From an uncultured Lachnospiraceae bacterium (GTDB lineage Bacteria > Bacillota > Clostridia > Lachnospirales > Lachnospiraceae), in contig CANTEW010000029.1 in assembly GCA_947652925.1 (NCBI GenBank), forward strand, positions 1-32,393: a stretch of 32,393 bases of DNA, in the 5' to 3' direction. This document shows, in pieces, positions 25,560 through 32,393 of the stretch. The translations under genes were made by a program, and so were the position numbers. Every line of letters starts with the position of its first letter. Within the stretch, counting starts at the first letter, position 1. Below the pieces are notes generated by a model. That model was given only the letters and a program-made list of their open reading frames with translations. It ran no database searches and was not told where the DNA came from.

Positions 25560-26414
25560 TTATACTTTTATGGTCATCCAACTATTACATGCTATATTTT
25601 TATATTTGTATCGATTGTCAAAATATGATGGAGCAACTACAATCTTATCAGAATGTCTATTCAACCATCCTCCCCACCAACTAAAAGAACTATTCGCAAT
25701 AATATTATGGTGACATTTACTCATAATGTACATGTCATACCAGTCATTGTATGAATCAAATAAATCTTTTTCTATATACATGGCATTATGAATATTGAAA
25801 TTTCTTTTTGCCCAATCGATATCATCACTAAAAATTATATAATTAGCTTTTATTTTGCGTTCAATATGGTCGATTGCTTTACTATAATAGTCTGTGGTGC
25901 ATATATCTCCATAAATTTCTGGTTTATATAGATAATCTCCTCTTCGTATGTGTATACTAACAGATTTTTCATCTAGAGATGCAATAAGTTCTTGTAGTTT
26001 TTCTTCGCCGTATGGAAATGTAAATTCATCTTTGATCTTATCTTCGACTATTTTAAAATATAATTCATTTTGAAAATATCCAGAAAGGATCACATCATTA
26101 AACTCATATAATGTACGATCAATACACTTTCTTTCATTTTCGTGATAATAAAAATGATTAGTTTTAACAAATAACTTGTTGATTATTTTATTCATAATAT
26201 TACGATTTCTATGCATATAAAGTAATTCTTTATATTTCAGATCATTAACACATTCAAAGTTCACCTTGGGAAAAATATTCAATTTAAACAGGCGATGTTC
26301 ATCCTCATTTGTGATTTTGCATTTTACATTTTTACCGTAAAAAAGCAAACTTTTATAAAAAGCATATTGAAACATTTGATTTCCCAATCCACCTTTAAAC
26401 TCTAAAATTAACAT
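25560..26414 (-). CDS. Alpha-1,2-fucosyltransferase (GT11)
   Basis: A 284-residue enzyme with the GT11 marks: EFKGGLGNQMFQYAF at the N terminus, HIRRGDY (residues 155-161) which binds GDP-fucose, and NSSFSWWGGWLNRHSDKIVVAP near the C terminus. Length is typical of bacterial alpha-1,2-fucosyltransferases. The donor GDP-L-fucose is normally made by Gmd and Fcl; neither gene is in the window. It shows that the glycan very likely contains a fucose (or closely related 6-deoxyhexose) branch. ATG at 26414, with AAGGA upstream; 41 bases from the DUF268 gene. Confidence 0.92.
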   Translation of the reverse strand: MLILEFKGGLGNQMFQYAFYKSLLFYGKNVKCKITNEDEHRLFKLNIFPKVNFECVNDLKYKELLYMHRNRNIMNKIINKLFVKTNHFYYHENERKCIDRTLYEFNDVILSGYFQNELYFKIVEDKIKDEFTFPYGEEKLQELIASLDEKSVSIHIRRGDYLYKPEIYGDICTTDYYSKAIDHIERKIKANYIIFSDDIDWAKRNFNIHNAMYIEKDLFDSYNDWYDMYIMSKCHHNIIANSSFSWWGGWLNRHSDKIVVAPSYFDNRYKYKNIACNSWMTIKV

Positions 26415-26522
26415 GTGTTTATATATTCCTTATTCTATCTTATATTGATCATTGGCAAATTTATATATTTTTTAATATGTCATAGGTGTCGAAGATATAT
26501 TGATATGATCATTTGTATTATT

Positions 26523-27683
26523 TTAAATACCAATCGAATCTCTCAAAAGAAAGTATTTAATATTATCTTGTCTGGAACTACTTTTTTTCCAAAATTCTAA
26601 TTTTCTTTCTATTATTTTTGGTATGATTTCTGTATTATAATGTGCTAGATGATATATTTCTTTCAATAATTCAAAAATAATTTTAACTTCCTCTCTAGAT
26701 TTTATGCAACTCTCGCCACCCCAAAATTCATTATATAATTCTTTTTGTAATTTGAATTGTTCCTGTGTAAAGTCTAATGTTTTACTATGAAATGCTTTTT
26801 TGAATCTATAATAGTTATCCAAAAGCCGTATATCATCAAAGTTTGGTTTTTCTCCCTCTTCCATATATATTGGTTTATTCATATATATACAATAACCTAT
26901 GTTAGTTCCGATACCATCCACAACTATTGTGTCTGCTAATTTTATTATTGTCTTTAATCTTTTGATAAAATTTTCATCACCTCTAAATCCTGCACTTACT
27001 AATTTTGCACCTCTTTTTTTAAAATCTTTTACAAAAGGGTCATTAACATCGTGCCAATAAATACAAACCATGATGCTGTCAAAAATAGAAGAATATTTTT
27101 TATAGATCATTTCAACAAATGTTTCTTCTCTTTTTATTTTACTCCCTTCATATGTATGACTTGGAAAGACAAGTAAAGTTTTTCCCATTTCTCGTTTTAT
27201 TTCCATACATTTATCAGTTGGATAATAACTTTCTGCATAATGTATATATGGTCCAAATGCAAAAATAGGTTTCCATGGATTTATTTTATGTACCTGTGAA
27301 ATACGATTTTTTCCTTGACATGCATAGCATAAATTATCCTCTGAACACTCCCATTGATGAGATGAAAAACAAATTCCATGGTTTAACGCGGGTATTAATG
27401 ATACATTGTGATTTTTTAAACCAGCATATTGTGTGAGCGCTTTATAATGTCCATATAAATGGCTTTCTTTTTCATTTCTTCTATTAATCTGCATTTCTTT
27501 TTCAGGCAAAATCTTTTCTATCATATTTACAAAAAGATCATAATCTTTAATTGAATCAATTTTTCCTATTGCCTTTACAAATCTTTCGTATTGCATTTCT
27601 TTTTTATCAAAAAGATATATAAAATTTTTAATCTGAGACCATATATATATATTTTTTTTGATCCTCTTTACTATTTTGCGCAT
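26523..27683 (-). CDS. Unrecognised 386-aa protein, possible GT-B-type glycosyltransferase
   Basis: I do not recognise a named family. The basic N-terminus (MRKIVKRIKKNIYIWSQIK) could sit on the membrane. The centre has a cysteine-rich stretch, ECSEDNLCYACQGKN. The second half resembles a GT-B nucleotide-binding domain: KTLLVFPSHTYEG, DSIMVCIYWHDVND, then ADTIVVDGIGTNIGYCIYMN and KPIYMEEGEKP, where a glycine-rich loop and a glutamate follow a strand. Such layout occurs in capsule transferases. It lies between a GT2 and the GT11 gene. With no recognised pseudaminyl transferase elsewhere in the window, this is one candidate, by elimination only. ATG at 27683, eight bases after AAGGTG. Confidence 0.6.
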   Translation of the reverse strand: MRKIVKRIKKNIYIWSQIKNFIYLFDKKEMQYERFVKAIGKIDSIKDYDLFVNMIEKILPEKEMQINRRNEKESHLYGHYKALTQYAGLKNHNVSLIPALNHGICFSSHQWECSEDNLCYACQGKNRISQVHKINPWKPIFAFGPYIHYAESYYPTDKCMEIKREMGKTLLVFPSHTYEGSKIKREETFVEMIYKKYSSIFDSIMVCIYWHDVNDPFVKDFKKRGAKLVSAGFRGDENFIKRLKTIIKLADTIVVDGIGTNIGYCIYMNKPIYMEEGEKPNFDDIRLLDNYYRFKKAFHSKTLDFTQEQFKLQKELYNEFWGGESCIKSREEVKIIFELLKEIYHLAHYNTEIIPKIIERKLEFWKKSSSRQDNIKYFLLRDSIGI

Positions 27684-27690
27684 TAAACAT

Positions 27691-28629
27691 TCACCTTATG
27701 TGTTTTAAAGAATCTTTATTTACATTATTACATTTATTAAACATAATAGTTTCTAAAATATTTATATATAAATATGGATTACAAAATATATTGATAAGAG
27801 TTTTGTAGTCAAATTTTTTTCCTTTGATCTGATCTTTATGCTTATTATAATAAGTATATTTTTCTTTCTTTTTTTTAAATTTCTGTGATCTGCGATAGCT
27901 TTCAATCTGTTGCTCTGTGATCATAACTATATTTTTCATGTTATGTGCTAGATAATGTTTCAGTAAATATTGATCTATATGATTGCTTTTTGAGATACCA
28001 TTACAACGTATTTTATATATAAGCCCAACATTGGACATATTCCCAACTTTATATCCCAATCCAATAGTCCTCAGAATAAAATCATAGTCTTCACAATATG
28101 ATATATTTCGATATCCTCCTAAGTTTTCATATAAATTCCTTTTTACCATCCATGTAGGATGCGCAATACAATTGTACCAATATATATATTTCTTTATTTC
28201 TTTTTCTACGGTCGGAAAATATATATGATCAGATAAAGTTTTTCCAACTTCATTTACTATTCTTATATCGCAACCAAGCAAATCATAATCTTCTTTTTGA
28301 AGTAAATCAAGTTGATTTTCTAATCTATCCTCCACCGAAATATCATCGGCATCCATTCGAGCTATCACATCCCCATTTGAAGCTCTCCATGCACGATTTA
28401 AACTATATACTAATCCAAAATTTCTTGGATTAGTAAGTATGTGTACGCGTTCATCTTTGATTGAAGATAAAAAATGATTCAATACATTATTTTTCGGATT
28501 ATCATTTACAATAATAAATTCTATATTTGAATAAGTTTGTTTTAGAATTGAATTTATACTGGATGATAGCTCTTCTTCTGATTCGTTATATGTACTCATT
28601 ATAACGGAGATCAATATATTTTTTTTCAC
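27691..28629 (-). CDS. GT2-family glycosyltransferase (312 aa)
   Basis: A GT-A enzyme: ILISVIMSTYNESEEEL, IEFIIVNDNPKNN, NFGLVYSLNRAWRASNGDVI and RMDADDISVEDRLENQL (metal site DADD) are typical of the WcaA/LgtD-like group, and GGYRNISYCEDYDFILR supplies the ED pair of the catalytic region. The C-terminal 80 residues are basic. GTG at 28629 was chosen because AAGGTG lies six bases upstream; another GTG at 28638 is inside that site. Likely adds a hexose or HexNAc to the growing lipid-linked glycan. The donor cannot be told. Confidence 0.85.
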   Translation of the reverse strand: MKKNILISVIMSTYNESEEELSSSINSILKQTYSNIEFIIVNDNPKNNVLNHFLSSIKDERVHILTNPRNFGLVYSLNRAWRASNGDVIARMDADDISVEDRLENQLDLLQKEDYDLLGCDIRIVNEVGKTLSDHIYFPTVEKEIKKYIYWYNCIAHPTWMVKRNLYENLGGYRNISYCEDYDFILRTIGLGYKVGNMSNVGLIYKIRCNGISKSNHIDQYLLKHYLAHNMKNIVMITEQQIESYRRSQKFKKKKEKYTYYNKHKDQIKGKKFDYKTLINIFCNPYLYINILETIMFNKCNNVNKDSLKHIR

Positions 28630-28694
28630 AAGATCCACCTTATCTATAAAATCATATATAAATATTTTATGGATATAATCACTTTTATACGGCT

Positions 28695-29720
28695 CTAAAT
28701 CTTCAGATTTTTTATTTTCAATAAAATATCTATTAATCTATAATGCTCGGATAAAAATAAAGAACACATTATTTTGTGGCTATTTTGTAATCTAAAAAAA
28801 ATTCTTTTATAATACTGTTCGTATTGTTGGATAAAAGAATCTTTTCTAAGATTTTCCAAATATCTCTTTCGTTCTTTGAAGTTCATTTGGATATCTAATC
28901 TGCTTTGCGTAATAGCACGTCCAACAATCGAAAATAGTTTTGATGCCATTAACCAATCTACATTATCAAGATCCCATCGTTTGATCTGATCTTGTATACA
29001 ATTAAATACCTCTTTGTATTGATAATAAAAATTTTCTTGATATTTTTCAGTCATACCCGACCCCATACGATAATAATAAAGAGGCTTATTGGTATAAGTA
29101 AACGTTTGAGCAAGAGTATATATCTCTGCAGACTGCATTGTGTCTTCGCCATAATTCAATCGTCCATATGGACTATAATCATAATCAAGATCTAGACAAG
29201 AACGCCGGAATGTTTTACCACACATGCTTACAGCTTTATATGATGATTTATACATATATTCCACTAGTACATCTTTTTTATTGAGCATCGAAGACTCTTC
29301 ATTTTTAAACATTTTCCGATAATATATTTCTTTTTCGCCGTTGTCTTTTAAAATATAAGAATTGAAAAATATAACATCTGCATGTGTTTTTTTGATTATT
29401 TTTTTCAGATCATCGAGCTGGGTCTGTACACACATATCATCAGAATCACAATTTATTATGTAATCCCCTCGTGCTTTACAAAATCCAAATCTCCGTGTTA
29501 AAAGAAGACCTTCGTTTTTTTTGTGGAATACATGTACGATATCTGGATGCATCTCATGATATCTATCACAAATTTTTACGCTTTGGTCTTCGGAGCCATC
29601 ATCTACCAGGATCATTTCTGCCCCCGCACTAAAATTGATAATCTGCGGGAGTATAGATTTTATGCAATCTTCTAAATAATCCTGCGAATTATAAACAGGT
29701 ATCACAATACTGAACAGCAT
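28695..29720 (-). CDS. GT2-family glycosyltransferase (341 aa)
   Basis: A GT-A enzyme: LFSIVIPVYNSQDYLEDCI at the start, EMILVDDGSEDQSVKICD, GLLLTRRFGFCKARGDYI, then NCDSDDMCVQTQLDDL with the DSDD metal motif, and RLNYGEDTMQSAEIY (GED) in the second half followed by YYYRMGSGMT. These place it among the EpsJ/WchA-like capsule transferases of Gram-positive bacteria. ATG at 29720, eight bases after GGAT; the upstream stretch holds the GT2 remnant. Donor and linkage unknown. Confidence 0.85.
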   Translation of the reverse strand: MLFSIVIPVYNSQDYLEDCIKSILPQIINFSAGAEMILVDDGSEDQSVKICDRYHEMHPDIVHVFHKKNEGLLLTRRFGFCKARGDYIINCDSDDMCVQTQLDDLKKIIKKTHADVIFFNSYILKDNGEKEIYYRKMFKNEESSMLNKKDVLVEYMYKSSYKAVSMCGKTFRRSCLDLDYDYSPYGRLNYGEDTMQSAEIYTLAQTFTYTNKPLYYYRMGSGMTEKYQENFYYQYKEVFNCIQDQIKRWDLDNVDWLMASKLFSIVGRAITQSRLDIQMNFKERKRYLENLRKDSFIQQYEQYYKRIFFRLQNSHKIMCSLFLSEHYRLIDILLKIKNLKI

Positions 29721-29726
29721 TAAATT

Positions 29727-29954
29727 TCATCCTTTTAATAAATATTTTGATCTATCCAGGAGTATTCTATGTAATCCTTTATCATACCTATTTTCACAGA
29801 TATGATTGAAAAATATCTCATATCTTTCTCCCCTCATAAAAAACATACTGTATTTTTTTGCATTGCATTCATATATTATATATTGTTTAATACATTTTAT
29901 TTTGGATATACAGTCATGTCTTAAAGCCGATTGATATGTATTCTCTGCACTCCA
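29727..29954 (-). pseudogene. C-terminal remnant of a second GT2 gene
   Basis: About 75 codons on the minus strand, ending at TGA 29729-29727, match the C-terminal part of the intact GT2 at 30326-31225. The intact protein reads NTVGLKHDIISQIKRAKEYI, then EYKILVDHICKYRYNRESRN, then ILLDKR; the remnant reads NTYQSALRHDCISKIKCIKQ, then RYEIFFNHICENRYDKGLHR, then ILLDRS. A TAA just before the matching region (29957-29955) closes the frame, and no start is present. It is evidence for a lost, related rhamnosyltransferase-like gene that once lay here. Confidence 0.65.
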
Positions 29955-29976
29955 TTAAGTTTTTCTACACCTACTC

Positions 29977-30329
29977 TTAGACATTTCTTGCAAATTCGTC
30001 TGTGATGTCAAAATATGCAGATTCAATCCATATGGTACTCCCTATATCACGTTTAATACCCAAAATCTTTTGTGTCTCTACAAGTGCTTTCCTTACTATC
30101 TTATTAACTTTGTTTCTACAAAAAAATCCTGAAAAAAATGATAATACTGAATACGTTCCAAAAATTTTTCAGGATATACACCGCAGCTGATGGATTCAAT
30201 CTTTTTATGATCATCATAAAACCTTAATATTTCATTTTGGCTTTTTAAAGGAAAATCTGTACCAGTGATCAAATAAGCATGCTTATCCATATATACATTT
30301 ATACCTTTTTTATCTGGATGTATCTTCAC
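29977..30329 (-). pseudogene. Truncated GT14 (core-2/I-branching GlcNAc-transferase-like) gene, frameshifted
   Basis: The first frame (GTG at 30329 to 30096) reads HAYLITGTDFPLKSQNEILRF and LERIQYYHFFQ, the middle of GT14-family bacterial transferases (YHLLSG-DLPLKSQ region). After a seven-T run (A at 30120-30126 on the plus strand) the second frame continues with ETQKILGIKRDIGSTIWIES and FDITDEFARNV, the family end. One extra T would join them. The first 100 or so residues of the family are missing, so the gene is truncated even if the frame is corrected. The GTG overlaps the upstream GT2 stop as GTGA. Likely an eroded branching transferase. Confidence 0.6.
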
Positions 30330-31225
30330 AGTTTATTCAGTCTCACTTTTGTCCTATATGTAAGATTTAATCCCCAATCATAAAAATCAATATATCGTTT
30401 GTCCAGGAGTATATTGCGAGATTCCCTATTATATCTATATTTACAGATATGATCAACGAGTATTTTATACTCATCGACCATCATGTCATAATATCCTTTT
30501 TTTAACTCAGACATTTGCCTCTCTATATGATATTCGAATATATATTCTTTAGCACGTTTTATTTGTGATATGATATCATGTTTTAATCCGACTGTATTAC
30601 CTCCGTGCTGACGATAATCTAAATGGGGTTCCGGATCGACTATAACATGACCTCCCAATGCGAGACAAACTTTTAATATCCAAGTATCATGCATCAACAT
30701 ATATTTGGGCTTATACGCCAATAGATACGTTAGTAAAGACCTATTAAATACTGCCGTACACCCTGCTATATCTGAGAGGATAAATCGGCTGGCCAAGGAA
30801 CGTTTTTCGTTTAATCGATGTTCTTCTATAAAATTTAATTTCTTATCAACCAAACGCTGTCCACAATAATAAAGTGCTGGAATATCTGCATGAATCTGTA
30901 TCAAATTACAGACAGCGATACTTAGTTTATCACCATCCCATACATCATCTTGATCGCAAAACGCAAGGTAATCTGCATCGTGATCCTCTACTCTTTCCAT
31001 GAGATTATAGAAACTATATCCAACATTTAAATGTTTGCCTGTATACCATTCTAATCGTCCAGATGAGCTATATTCTTCAAGTATATGTACCGTATCATCT
31101 TGGGATCCATCATCCCTCACTAGGATTGAAACAGATATGCCCGTCTGTGCTAAAAGACTCTCTATCTGTTTTCTGATGTATCGTTCCCCATTATAGGAAG
31201 ACATTAAAACTACGACTTTCTCCAA
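30326..31225 (-). CDS. GT2-family glycosyltransferase (rhamnosyltransferase-like, 299 aa)
   Basis: A GT-A enzyme: KVVVLMSSYNGERYIRKQIESL and SILVRDDGSQDDTVHILEE, then NVGYSFYNLM, and DYLAFCDQDDVWDGDKLS with the DQDDVW motif that marks the rhamnosyltransferase-like GT2 group. YMLMHDTWILKVCLALGGH and LDYRQHGGNTVG are also typical of this group. TTG at 31225 after GAGGAT. It comes 25 bases after the Alg13-like gene, so it probably adds the third sugar of the unit. Part of a second copy lies at 29727-29954. Confidence 0.87.
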   Translation of the reverse strand: MEKVVVLMSSYNGERYIRKQIESLLAQTGISVSILVRDDGSQDDTVHILEEYSSSGRLEWYTGKHLNVGYSFYNLMERVEDHDADYLAFCDQDDVWDGDKLSIAVCNLIQIHADIPALYYCGQRLVDKKLNFIEEHRLNEKRSLASRFILSDIAGCTAVFNRSLLTYLLAYKPKYMLMHDTWILKVCLALGGHVIVDPEPHLDYRQHGGNTVGLKHDIISQIKRAKEYIFEYHIERQMSELKKGYYDMMVDEYKILVDHICKYRYNRESRNILLDKRYIDFYDWGLNLTYRTKVRLNKL

Positions 31226-31250
31226 TCTTCAATATCCTCACTTATTACAT

Positions 31251-31748
31251 TTACTCAAATAGACCTTGGACCAATTCCTCAAATTTTTCATTAAATATAT
31301 TATTATTACTCTTTATACCAATCTTCATTTTCTTTATTATATCGTTATAACCTACTATCACATCTTGGATGTTTTCAATCTTTTCAACTACTATGATATT
31401 TTCATACTTTTTGGCGACGTTCCTAGAAAAGTCCAACTGGTGTTCATTTATGTGTTCCCCAAATTTTTTTTGCCTTGGTACAACGATCGGTATCTTTCCT
31501 GTCTGTAATACTGCTATAAAACTAGAAGGACCTCCATGAGTGATGACTATTCTTGCATCCTTTATCTTTTCCATCATTTCCTGATAAGTATAAAATCTAC
31601 TGAAAGTACAGTATCTAGGTTCGTATGTACTGAAACCGATCTGCATGATGATCTCTTCCTTACTGAAAAAATTTTCTTTCAGTATGTCCATATACCTTAT
31701 GAGACGGTCAAATGGTTGCTCATGTGTCCCAACAGTCACAAATATCAT
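31251..31748 (-). CDS. Alg13/PssE-like catalytic subunit of a two-part glycosyltransferase
   Basis: A 165-residue GT28-type C-terminal domain. MIFVTVGTHEQPFDRLI is the family start; IVITHGGPSSFIAVLQTGKIPIVVPRQ is the UDP-sugar-binding glycine loop, followed by GEHINEHQLDFS. With the Alg14-like protein of the next gene it forms the heterodimer seen in many Gram-positive capsule loci (EpsF/EpsG, CpsF/CpsG pairs), which adds the second sugar to an undecaprenyl-pyrophosphate-linked first sugar. ATG at 31748 lies four bases after GGAGAG, 38 bases past the partner gene. Confidence 0.87.
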   Translation of the reverse strand: MIFVTVGTHEQPFDRLIRYMDILKENFFSKEEIIMQIGFSTYEPRYCTFSRFYTYQEMMEKIKDARIVITHGGPSSFIAVLQTGKIPIVVPRQKKFGEHINEHQLDFSRNVAKKYENIIVVEKIENIQDVIVGYNDIIKKMKIGIKSNNNIFNEKFEELVQGLFE

Positions 31749-31786
31749 AGTCTCTCCATATGTTTGATATTACCATTATGTCAGCT

Positions 31787-32236
31787 TCAAAATATGCTCC
31801 CGAGGTTGATCGCTTTGGGGTAGACTCTCTTCATCTCTTCCCATTCAACAATGAACAGATCAGTAATAGGATAGACCATCCTCCCCGTTACTGTTGCTTT
31901 ATCTATGCGATCGAACACTTCAATATATACCACTTTTGATCCAAATAATTTGCCCAGATAGAAAAAAGGGACAGCAACAGCTGCGCCAGACGATATTATA
32001 ATGTCTGGTCTTTCCATTTTTAAGATCTTGTATGCTATCTTTGTATTTATAAACAGAGCCTTCAAACTTCTATTTGTAGGAAAATAGCAAGGATACATTT
32101 TTTCATCTTTTAGAATACTTCTCGCATCCTCTTTATCAAAAGTCACCCAAAATCTTTCTTTATCTCCCCAAAACGGTTTGAGCATATATAAATGCGTTAA
32201 ATGACCACCAGATGAACCAACCAGACAAACTTTCAT
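31787..32236 (-). CDS. Alg14/PssD-like membrane-anchoring subunit of a two-part glycosyltransferase
   Basis: A 149-residue protein with MKVCLVGSSGGHLTHLYML, the start of Alg14/PssD-type proteins, DIIISSGAAVAVPFFYLGKL and KVVYIEVFDRIDKATVTGRM (ER-membrane-type Alg14 shares the last segment), and FIVEWEEMKRVYPKA at the end. It brings the acceptor lipid to the Alg13-like partner encoded next. The start at 32236 was chosen over ATG 32257 because GGAG lies nine bases upstream and the family starts there. It is the first minus-strand gene visible; no initiating phosphoglycosyltransferase is in the window. Confidence 0.87.
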   Translation of the reverse strand: MKVCLVGSSGGHLTHLYMLKPFWGDKERFWVTFDKEDARSILKDEKMYPCYFPTNRSLKALFINTKIAYKILKMERPDIIISSGAAVAVPFFYLGKLFGSKVVYIEVFDRIDKATVTGRMVYPITDLFIVEWEEMKRVYPKAINLGSIF

Positions 32237-32344
32237 CTTTTGATTCTCCATATTCATTTGGATAGTGTTTTTGTTCCATGATCTTTATATAAACTTTACT
32301 TTTCCTATAAATTTGTAGTAAATAAGCATTGACTTCCCTTTTCA

Positions 32345-32353
32345 TGATATAAT
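32345..32353 (+). promoter_or_regulatory. Extended -10 promoter pointing right, out of the window
   Basis: TGATATAAT (TGnTATAAT, with the consensus -10 at 32348-32353) is an extended -10 box. A TTGACT lies 13 bases upstream, too close for a normal -35. Downstream, AAAGGAG (32379-32385) and an ATG at 32389 suggest a plus-strand gene that begins at the window edge, although the three-base spacing is short. It points away from the glycan genes, so this is probably a divergent boundary of the locus. Confidence 0.5.
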
Positions 32354-32372
32354 GTCGATCACCAAGTCGACA
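32353..32372. repeat. Inverted repeat TGTCGA/TCGACA next to the edge promoter
   Basis: TGTCGA (32353-32358) and TCGACA (32367-32372) flank eight bases, directly after the -10 box. The position fits an operator or a 5' hairpin of the edge transcript. Only six base pairs match. Confidence 0.35.
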
Positions 32373-32393
32373 TCCTCGAAAGGAGCCAATGCT

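Noticed and set aside
32160-32345. 61-residue minus-strand frame overlapping the Alg14-like gene
   Set aside because: It overlaps a well-supported gene in another frame, has no family match and no clear binding site; the part before 32257 could be a remnant but cannot be shown.

Overview
The window is about 32 kb of a surface-glycan (capsule, exopolysaccharide or glycoprotein-glycan) biosynthesis locus. Nearly every gene lies on the minus strand, so transcription runs from the right edge to the left. Low and uneven GC, Gram-positive style AGGAGG ribosome binding sites, TTG/GTG starts and many ATGA/GTGA stop-start overlaps suggest a Firmicute, probably a clostridial (Lachnospiraceae-like) anaerobe. 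That is inference: no rRNA or tRNA is present to fix the taxon.

Right part (about 24.7-32.4 kb, very AT-rich): an Alg14/Alg13-like two-subunit glycosyltransferase (GT), three GT2 enzymes, a GT11 fucosyltransferase, an unrecognised 386-residue protein, a frameshifted DUF268 gene, and the decayed remains of a GT14-type enzyme and a further GT2. At the very right edge a plus-strand promoter points out of the window.

Middle (about 12.6-24.6 kb): a PglK-type flippase ABC transporter, then a pathway to CMP-pseudaminic acid: PseB, PseC, a GT2, PseF, PseI and PseG. Between PseI and PseG sit four tightly coupled genes: an SDR oxidoreductase, a metallophosphoesterase, an ATP-grasp ligase and a formyltransferase. 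They look like a cassette that makes a modified nonulosonic acid. This stretch is clearly richer in GC and GATC than its right flank.

Left-middle (about 7.5-12.6 kb): a dTDP-3-amino-3,6-dideoxyhexose branch (FdtB/QdtB-like aminotransferase, FdtA/QdtA-like isomerase) wrapped around an FkbH-ACP-GNAT-VOC cassette. This suggests that an ACP-bound hydroxyacyl (possibly glyceroyl) group is attached to an amino sugar. A decayed methyltransferase fragment lies within it, and two MITE-like inverted-repeat elements follow.

Left part (0-7 kb): a GtrB-type polyprenyl-phosphate GT, a YkoS/GT-C-like membrane protein, two acyltransferase-3 genes, a two-domain TylF-like methyltransferase and a second methyltransferase. 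This looks like an extracytoplasmic glycan-decoration module.

A striking property of the window is that at least five large genes are broken by single-base indels, mostly in short homopolymers, with intact family homology on both sides. This may be sequencing error, phase variation or decay, and it affects how the locus should be read.
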